Below are positions 58,522 through 64,000 of a stretch of 64,000 bases of DNA, in pieces. The notes below the pieces were generated by a model. It was not told the origin of the DNA. It saw nothing but the letters and a program-made list of their open reading frames with translations, and made no database searches. The DNA comes from Roseateles_B sp041912595 (GTDB taxonomy: Bacteria > Pseudomonadota > Gammaproteobacteria > Burkholderiales > Burkholderiaceae_C). The translations under genes were made by a program, and so were the position numbers. Location of the stretch: assembly GCA_041912595.1 (NCBI GenBank), contig JAYRMR010000015.1, positions 1 to 64,000 on the forward strand, in the 5' to 3' direction. The first letter of the stretch is position 1. The number at the start of each line of letters is the position of its first letter.

Positions 58522-61500
58522 TCAGGCGGCCTGCCACTGCTTCATCAGGCCGTCCCACTTGGCGCGAGCCGCGTGGACGTGGCGCTCCTTCACGTGGCCG
58601 TAGCCGCGGATGTCCTCGGGGATGCGCGCGATGTCGGTCGCCAGGGCCAGACGCTCGGCCGTCAGGCCCTTGGACAGCAGCTGCTCGATGCTGGCGCGGT
58701 AGTCCTGGATCAGCTGGCGTTCCATCTTGCGCTCGGCGGTGTAGCCGAAGATGTCGAGCGCCGTGCCGCGCAGGCCCTTGAGCTTCGCGAGGATGCCGAA
58801 GGCCGGACGGATCCAGCCGCCCATCTGCTGCTTCACGAGCTCGCCCTTGTCGTTCTTCTTGGCGAAGAGCGGCGGGGCCAGATGGTGGACGATCTTGTAG
58901 TCGCCCTCGAACTGCGACGCGATCTTCTCGGCGAACTTCGTGTCGCTGTGCAGGCGGGCGACCTCGTACTCGTCCTTGTAGGCCATCACCTTGAACAGGT
59001 AGCGGGCCACGGCCTCGGTCAGGCGCGTGCTGCTCAGCGGCTTCTCGGCGGCCCGGACCTTCTCGACGAAGGCCTGGTACTGCGCGGCGTAGGCGGCGTT
59101 CTGGTAGTCCGTCAGGAAGGCCACGCGCTTGGTGATCATCTCGTCCAGGCTGTCGCGCTTGACGATGTTGATGACCTGCTGGGCGGCGAACAGGGACTGG
59201 ACCGACGCCAGGTCCTGGGCGCAGCGGCGGCCCCATTCGAAGGCGGCCTTGTTGTTGTCGATCTGCACACCGTTGAGCTCGATCGCGCGCATCAGCGCGG
59301 CGTAGCTCAGGGGCACGCGGCCCTGCTGCCAGGCGTAGCCCAGCATCAGCGGGTTCGTGTAGAGCGAGTCGCCCAGCAGCTTCACGGCCACGTCCTCGGC
59401 GTCGAAGGCGCGGAAGTGCTCGGCGCCCACGGCCTTGGCCACGGCGGCTTCGCAGGAGGCACCGGGGAAGGACCAGTCCGCGTTGTTCACCAGGGTCGCG
59501 GTGGGCGAGCCGTGGGTGTTCAGCGCGACGAAGGTGCGGCCCTCGCGCATCACGGCCAGCGTGGTCTTGTTGGCGGCCACGATGGAGTCACAGGCGATCA
59601 CCAGCTGCGCCTCGGCCGTGCCGACCTTGGTGCAGTGGATGTCCTCGGCCTTGTTGGCGATCTGGATGTGGCTCCAGGTCGCGCCGCCCTTCTGGGCCAG
59701 GCCGGCGGCATCCTGCGTGATGACGCCCTTGCCTTCCAGGTGGGCGGCCATGCCCAGCAGCTGGCCGATGGTGATCACGCCCGTGCCGCCGACGCCGGCC
59801 ACCACGATGCCCCAGGCCTCTTCGGCATTGGGGATCACGGGCTGGGGCAGCTCGCCCAGCTTGGCGTCGAAGGGCGAGATGCGCTTGTCCTTCTTCGGCT
59901 TCTTCAGCTCGCCACCCTCGATGGTGACGAAGCTCGGGCAGAAGCCCTTCACGCAGCTGAAGTCCTTGTTGCAGGTGTTCTGATTGATCTGGCGCTTGCG
60001 ACCGAAATCGGTTTCCAACGGCTCGATCGACAGGCAGTTGGACTGGATGGAGCAGTCCCCGCAGCCCTCGCAGACCAGCTCGTTGATGACGGTGCGCTTG
60101 GCCGGATCGACCAGCTTGCCCCGCTTGCGGCGGCGGCGCTTCTCGGTCGCGCAGGTCTGGTCGTAGATGATGGCCGTGGTGCCGGCGATCTCGCGGAACT
60201 GGCGCTGGATGGCGTCGAGCTCGTCGCGGTGGTGCACGGTGACGCCGGCGATCAGCGCCACGCCGTTGTACTTCTCCGGCTCGTCCGTGACGATCACCAG
60301 CTTCTTCACGCCTTCCGAGATCAGGCTCTGCATGATCTGCAGCACCGTGTGGCCTTCGGCGCGCTCGCCCACCTGCTGGCCGCCCGTCATGGCGACGGCG
60401 TCGTTGTAGAGGATCTTGTAGGTGATGTTCACGCCCGAGGCGATGGACTGGCGGATGGCCAGGATGCCCGAGTGGAAGTAGGTGCCGTCACCGAGGTTCG
60501 AGAAGATGTGCTTCTCGTCCGTAAACCACTGCTGGCCGGTCCAGGGCACGCCTTCGCCGCCCATCTGCGTGAAGGTCGCGGTGTTGCGGCCCGGCATCCA
60601 GGTGACCATGTAGTGGCAGCCGATGCCGCCCACGGCGCGCGAGCCTTCGGGCACGCGCGTGGAGGTGTTGTGCGGGCAGCCGGAGCAGAACCAGGGCGTG
60701 CGGTCCGCGCCGCCGGCGGCCTTCTCCTCGGCCTTCAGCGCGTTCTCCTTGGCGTCGATCACGGCCACGCGCGCGTCCAGGCGGGCGGCGATGTCGGCGT
60801 CCACGCCCAGCTTCTTCAGGCGCTTGGCGATGGCGCGGGCGATGATGGCCGGCGTCAGGTCGGCCTGCGGGCGCAGCAGCCAGTTGCCGCTCGGGTTGGG
60901 CAGGCCCCACTCGCCACCCGACTGACCGTCGTCGTCGAACTTGCCCAGCACGTGCGGGCGGACGTCGGAGCGCCAGTTGTAGAGCTGCTCCTTGATCTGG
61001 TACTCGATGACCTGGCGCTTCTCCTCGATGACCAGGATTTCCTGCAGGCCGGTCGCGAAGTCGCGGGTGATGTTGGCCTCCAGCGGCCACACCACATTGA
61101 CCTTGTGCAGGCGGATGCCCAGACGGCGGCAGGTGTCGTCATCGAGGCCCAGGTCATGCAGCGCCTGACGGGTGTCGTTCCAGGCCTTGCCGGAGGCGAT
61201 CAGGCCCAGGCGGTCGTTCGGCGTGGCGATGACGTTGTAGTTGAGCTTGTTGGCGCGCACATAGGCCAGGGCGGCGTACCACTTGTGGTCCATCATCCGC
61301 GCTTCCTGGTCCAGGGGCGGATCCGGCCAGCGGATGTGCAGGCCGCCGGCGGGCATGGGGAAGTCGTCCGGCGTGATGATGTTGACGCGGTCCGGGTCCA
61401 CGCTGACGCTGGCGCCCGATTCCACGATCTCCTGGATGGTCTTCATGCCGGACCACAGGCCCGAGAAGCGGCTCATGGCGATGGCATGCAGGCCCATGTC

Positions 61501-62073
61501 CAGGATGTCCTGGACGCTGGACGGGAAGAACACCGGGAAGCCCGCGGCCTTGAAGACGTGGTCGCTCTGGTGGGCGGCGGTGGAGCTCTTGGAGATGTGG
61601 TCGTCCCCCGCGATGGCGATCACGCCGCCATGCTTGGACGTGCCGGCCATGTTGGCGTGCTTGAAGACGTCGATGCAGCGGTCCACGCCCGGGCCCTTGC
61701 CGTACCAGAGGCCGAAGACGCCGTCGAACTTGGCCTTCTCCTTGAAGAGGTCCAGCTGCTGCGTGCCCCAGACGGCGGTGGCGCCGAGTTCCTCGTTGAC
61801 GCCGGGCTGGAACACGATGTTCTGCTTGGCCAGGTGCTTCTTGGCGGCCATCAGCGCCTGGTCGTAGCCGCCCAGCGGCGAGCCGCGGTAGCCCGAGACG
61901 AAGCCGGCGGTGTTCAGGCCGTTCATCGCGTCGCGCGTGCGCTGCAGCATGGGCAGGCGCACCAGGGCCTGGACCCCGCTCATGAAGGCGCGACCGCGGT
62001 CGAGCGCGTACTTGTCGTCGAGGGTGACCTTTTCCAGCGCGCGCAGGATGTGTTCGGGCAGCGGTGCGTTCAT
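58522..62073 (-). CDS. Indolepyruvate:ferredoxin oxidoreductase family protein, fused alpha and beta
   Basis: This 1183-residue fused thiamine-diphosphate enzyme of the IorA-IorB type oxidatively decarboxylates aryl- or branched-chain 2-oxo acids and passes electrons to ferredoxin. The N-terminal half has the TPP and pyrimidine-binding regions, including SGYRGSPLGGYDQ, CSGCPHNTSTRVPEG and GDGTYFHSG. The Cys-rich CEGCGDCSIQSNC and following Cys residues can bind an iron-sulfur cluster. The gamma-like domain starts at GIVVAGVGGTGVITIGQLLG. The start MNAPLPEH at 62073 has a GGAG site. Strong palindromes lie upstream (62245-62334). Such fused enzymes in Burkholderiales serve aromatic amino-acid breakdown. 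Confidence 0.93.
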   Translation of the reverse strand: MNAPLPEHILRALEKVTLDDKYALDRGRAFMSGVQALVRLPMLQRTRDAMNGLNTAGFVSGYRGSPLGGYDQALMAAKKHLAKQNIVFQPGVNEELGATAVWGTQQLDLFKEKAKFDGVFGLWYGKGPGVDRCIDVFKHANMAGTSKHGGVIAIAGDDHISKSSTAAHQSDHVFKAAGFPVFFPSSVQDILDMGLHAIAMSRFSGLWSGMKTIQEIVESGASVSVDPDRVNIITPDDFPMPAGGLHIRWPDPPLDQEARMMDHKWYAALAYVRANKLNYNVIATPNDRLGLIASGKAWNDTRQALHDLGLDDDTCRRLGIRLHKVNVVWPLEANITRDFATGLQEILVIEEKRQVIEYQIKEQLYNWRSDVRPHVLGKFDDDGQSGGEWGLPNPSGNWLLRPQADLTPAIIARAIAKRLKKLGVDADIAARLDARVAVIDAKENALKAEEKAAGGADRTPWFCSGCPHNTSTRVPEGSRAVGGIGCHYMVTWMPGRNTATFTQMGGEGVPWTGQQWFTDEKHIFSNLGDGTYFHSGILAIRQSIASGVNITYKILYNDAVAMTGGQQVGERAEGHTVLQIMQSLISEGVKKLVIVTDEPEKYNGVALIAGVTVHHRDELDAIQRQFREIAGTTAIIYDQTCATEKRRRRKRGKLVDPAKRTVINELVCEGCGDCSIQSNCLSIEPLETDFGRKRQINQNTCNKDFSCVKGFCPSFVTIEGGELKKPKKDKRISPFDAKLGELPQPVIPNAEEAWGIVVAGVGGTGVITIGQLLGMAAHLEGKGVITQDAAGLAQKGGATWSHIQIANKAEDIHCTKVGTAEAQLVIACDSIVAANKTTLAVMREGRTFVALNTHGSPTATLVNNADWSFPGASCEAAVAKAVGAEHFRAFDAEDVAVKLLGDSLYTNPLMLGYAWQQGRVPLSYAALMRAIELNGVQIDNNKAAFEWGRRCAQDLASVQSLFAAQQVINIVKRDSLDEMITKRVAFLTDYQNAAYAAQYQAFVEKVRAAEKPLSSTRLTEAVARYLFKVMAYKDEYEVARLHSDTKFAEKIASQFEGDYKIVHHLAPPLFAKKNDKGELVKQQMGGWIRPAFGILAKLKGLRGTALDIFGYTAERKMERQLIQDYRASIEQLLSKGLTAERLALATDIARIPEDIRGYGHVKERHVHAARAKWDGLMKQWQAA

Positions 62074-62244
62074 GCGAGGGGGACTCCGAGAGGGGGTGCC
62101 GAAGAGGGGACGGACCAGATCCAGCAGCACCTCGCATCAGGAGGCGCTTGCGCGTGCGGCTTGTGGCCGCCGGACCTTCCGGGGGATGGCTGCAGTATGG
62201 GCCGGGGAGGGAGTGTAGGGAAAGAGGGGGTGTCTGTCTTTTCT

Positions 62245-62334
62245 AACTTTGCGCGAAGTTTGCTTTGATCGACAAAATTGTTTCCTAACAAGGCCAAATA
62301 GAGAATTATTGAAATCACTTGAAGGGCCTTCAAG
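62245..62334. promoter_or_regulatory. Two palindromes upstream of the IOR gene
   Basis: AACTT...AAGTT (62245-62249 with 62256-62260) surrounds GCGC. CTTGAAGG-G-CCTTCAAG (62318-62334) is a perfect 17-bp palindrome, followed by the overlapping palindrome GGGAATTCCC at 62334-62343. They are likely operator sites; the regulator is unknown. Confidence 0.5.
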
Positions 62335-62511
62335 GGAATTCCCGTGTCTCAGGACGCTGGCGCGCCGGCGCCGGGGTCGGACGCTGCCGCATGCGCGAGG
62401 CGGTCGGCCCAGGCGGGGGGGGGCCATTGGCCGGACCGCCCCTCGACGGCTGAATCGAGGCTCAGGTTTTTGGCAACCTGCAAGATCTTTCAGGTGTCTG
62501 TCCCGCGAAGA

Positions 62512-62666
62512 TGGGATAAGGTGCGAGGACTCGAACAAGAGGGACCGCCCGACACAGGGTGGCCCTCACGGCTGAAGAGAAAGCAACGAGGATCGCGCGG
62601 TGCATCAGGCACTGCTCGGGGAGAAGTGAAGAAGGCCCGGCCCATGATGGGTCGGGTCTTTTTTTT
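62512..62666 (+). ncRNA. Candidate small RNA ending in a strong terminator
   Basis: The 3' end is a canonical Rho-independent terminator: an 11-bp stem (62634-62644 with 62648-62658, two G-U wobbles), a 3-nt loop and eight T. No protein gene precedes it within several hundred bp on this strand, so an untranslated transcript is the simplest reading. The 5' end and promoter are not defined; 62512 is a guess. I do not recognise the RNA family. Confidence 0.35.
62634..62666 (+). terminator. Strong orphan Rho-independent terminator
   Basis: GGCCCGGCCCA pairs with TGGGTCGGGTC over a TGA loop and is followed by eight T. It is the clearest terminator in the window. Confidence 0.9.
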
Positions 62667-63355
62667 GTCGGCGGCATCGTGCGAGCTGTCTGCCTGAGCC
62701 ATGCCGGGTGGCTGCAAACTCCATTTGGGAAGGTCTGCCAGGCCCCAGGTCAATCAGACGGACGCCGGCCCTGCGGATGGGCGACGAGGATAAGGATGGA
62801 CCAGAAAGCGGCGCGGCTGACGATGCTGTTCGCGCTGCGCGACTTGTGGACGGTGCGCCGACCGTTGATGGGAATGCAGGGATGAGTGCGCACGCGATGC
62901 GTCACGAGGGCGCCTTGGCGACGCATGGCGCCGAAATTCGGCCTGAATCCAGCCCGGCAATTGCGCGTTCGCGCACACGTTCCGAATGCAGATCAGGACA
63001 GTCGGTCCTTCAGTGTCGGCGGGGGTGGATTTGCTGACTTTCCTTAGGCATCGCCACCCCAACGGGGGGTGTTGTGTCACTTCGATACAGCTCTTAAACT
63101 CATTGTCAATGAATTTATGGGTATATCGAAATATCACGGCAGCCATCGCTGGAGGGCGGCGATTGGAGGGGGCCTAACGAACGGTCCCTCAAATGAGGCG
63201 ATCCCCTCAATAAGGCTTGCAGACAGATGTGGGTTTGCAGCTGGTGGGCAAATCCTGCTGGCGTCATATCATTTCTGGATGCGGGCAAAATAATATATCG
63301 CAAGAGCGGGGTCGTTATGTTCCATGCATCAATGGAAGTTTTGGGGGGGAGTATT

Positions 63356-63529
63356 TTGAGCGAAATCAACCAACAAGAAGTCGCCACGGTCTGCGAGCTG
63401 TCCGAACAAGAAGTCGGCGAAGTGTCTGGCGGTTCTTGAGCAGGCGCAGCCATCGGCGGTATGGCCATGATCAGCACTGGTCCTGTCGGCATGATTGGCG
63501 GCGCGATCATCGGCGCCATGCTGATGTAA
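63356..63529 (+). pseudogene. Double-glycine-leader bacteriocin-like peptide with in-frame TGA
   Basis: A TTG start at 63356 has a GGGGGGAG ribosome-binding site 4 bp upstream. The leader MSEINQQEVATVCELSEQEVGEVSGG (26 residues, ending at 63433) has the ELSxxEVxxVSGG pattern of peptides cut and exported by C39-peptidase ABC transporters. After Ser comes TGA (63437-63439), then 29 more codons in the same frame to TAA at 63527. They encode a glycine-zipper core, with AGAAIGGMAMIS followed by TGPVGMIGGAIIGAMLM. Leader and core clearly belong together. The TGA may be a mutation of TGG (Trp), a sequence error or a recoded codon. As read literally, only a 27-residue peptide is made. No transporter or immunity gene is visible. 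Confidence 0.75.
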
Positions 63530-63544
63530 TCAGACATGCGCATG

Positions 63545-63568
63545 GGAATCCGCCGCAAGGCGGATTCC
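63545..63568 (+). terminator. Hairpin after the bacteriocin-like gene
   Basis: A perfect 10-bp stem GGAATCCGCC/GGCGGATTCC with a GCAA tetraloop lies 15 bp after the TAA. The T-run is weak (TTGCATTT), so it may be an attenuator or mRNA-stabilising hairpin rather than a full stop. Confidence 0.6.
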
Positions 63569-63623
63569 TTGCATTTGACGATATGCATTTCCGTGCGCAT
63601 TGGAAAAGCATGAGTGACTCTGT

Positions 63624-64000
63624 ATGCGGCCCAGTATTTTTTTAGGCGTGTTGAAAAATTGCTGCAGGCATGTCAAAGACTGGGCTCGGGAGCTTTTTGG
63701 AAAGGCGCCTGAACGAGTTCTTCCTCATGATTGGTTCAGTCCATCTGAAATGCTCAGCTATGCCGAGCTGAAGAAGGCCTCATCCGCCTTACAGAATGTT
63801 GATAGATCCAGTTGGAAGGACTTGAGTCTTGACGGATATGTTGCAGCAATTGCAAGCGAGGGAAGTATTCTTGCCAAGCAGTTGCTGTGCAAGAGAATAG
63901 TGTTTGGGCAATCCGCCGAAGATATCAAGGCCTACAAAAGCTGGCATCGCAGCGTGAGTGGTGAGGCTGCAACTTCAACGAAGCTTCGATGCAAGCCGCT
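63624..64000 (+). CDS. Partial unidentified gene running off the window
   Basis: An ATG at 63624 opens a frame that stays free of stops to the last base (125 complete codons). The start reads MRPSIFLGVLKNCCRHVKDWARELFGKAPERV and the later part contains DRSSWKDLSLDGYVAAIASEG. It has no signal peptide or membrane segment and I recognise no family. The codon use is AT-richer than in the rest of the window, like the bacteriocin-like peptide just upstream, so the two may belong to one horizontally gained cluster. There is no clear ribosome-binding site, so the start is uncertain. Confidence 0.45.
   Translation, partial: MRPSIFLGVLKNCCRHVKDWARELFGKAPERVLPHDWFSPSEMLSYAELKKASSALQNVDRSSWKDLSLDGYVAAIASEGSILAKQLLCKRIVFGQSAEDIKAYKSWHRSVSGEAATSTKLRCKP

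Larger units (their letters stand above)
62074..63355. other. 1.28-kb gap with palindromes, a terminator and a drop in GC
   Basis: It holds the IOR promoter region, two palindromes (62245-62334), a strong orphan terminator at 62634-62666 and then no recognisable gene up to the bacteriocin-like peptide. The sequence becomes visibly more AT-rich after about 63060. Several overlapping frames here were examined and not supported. Confidence 0.5.

Noticed and set aside
58573..62268. 1231-codon open frame opposite the indolepyruvate oxidoreductase
   Set aside because: Shadow of a well-supported gene. The translation is low complexity and has no domain.
62559..62885. GTG-started frame of 108 codons across the orphan terminator
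   Set aside because: It runs through a strong terminator and has no recognisable motif.
63227..63355. In-frame extension of the bacteriocin-like peptide upstream of 63356
   Set aside because: The TTG at 63356 has an excellent ribosome-binding site at the right distance and gives a leader of typical length; the extension has neither.
63437..63439. TGA as a selenocysteine codon
   Set aside because: The nearby 5-bp hairpin is weak, a Sec residue next to a GG cleavage site in a bacteriocin is without precedent that I know, and a Trp-to-stop change is simpler. Kept only as a possibility.

Overview
The window is chromosomal DNA of a GC-rich betaproteobacterium. The best fit is Burkholderiales of the Roseateles/Mitsuaria/Rubrivivax type. 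The grounds are the very high third-position GC, the Burkholderiales-like housekeeping proteins (AtpC, HemE, PriA, Rep, a fused indolepyruvate:ferredoxin oxidoreductase) and many exported proteins of the kinds common in that group. I saw no rRNA, tRNA, CRISPR array, intact insertion sequence or prophage.

Layout. 0-5.3 kb is core: atpC (end of the ATP synthase operon), a hexose-phosphate mutarotase, hemE and priA. A 469-bp gap before priA carries DnaA-box-like sites. 5.3-14.5 kb holds an S9 peptidase, an AEC transporter, a membrane-anchored pseudokinase, a periplasmic solute-binding protein, the Rep helicase and a Fic protein with a C-terminal winged helix; the Fic stop codon lies in a nested palindrome. 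14.5-20.6 kb encodes exported proteins: a PEP-synthase-like enzyme with a signal peptide, a Tat-exported PhoD phosphatase and a FadL-type porin. 20.8-26.6 kb holds a lysoplasmalogenase, a LytS/LytTR-type two-component operon and a chemoreceptor. 26.5-29.9 kb holds a DUF4124-like protein, a cytochrome b561 plus two-YceI operon, and an HD diiron oxygenase-like protein.

30.3-37.9 kb is a tightly coupled three-gene unit: a hybrid histidine kinase, a 1382-residue GMC oxidoreductase fused to an alpha/beta hydrolase with a cysteine elbow, and a cytosolic PhoD-like phosphatase. 38-49.7 kb is mixed accessory content: a proline-iminopeptidase-like hydrolase, a DUF6683 pair, VOC proteins, a GNAT, an AraC regulator, an AlkB-like hydroxylase, an MBL-fold protein without its main metal motif, and a LysR regulator. 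49.8-62.1 kb carries an M16 peptidase, an M50 peptidase coupled to a DUF2167 protein, two lipoproteins (one an S41 protease) and the indolepyruvate oxidoreductase.

62.1-64.0 kb differs in character: lower GC towards the end, palindromes, a strong orphan terminator, then a bacteriocin-like double-glycine leader peptide (63356-63529) whose frame is broken by one TGA two codons after the GG cleavage site. A further reading frame runs off the window end. This is the most promising place for something undescribed.

Across the window the 13-mer GGGTCAGGTCTTG occurs seven times exactly, far more than chance predicts, both between and inside genes.
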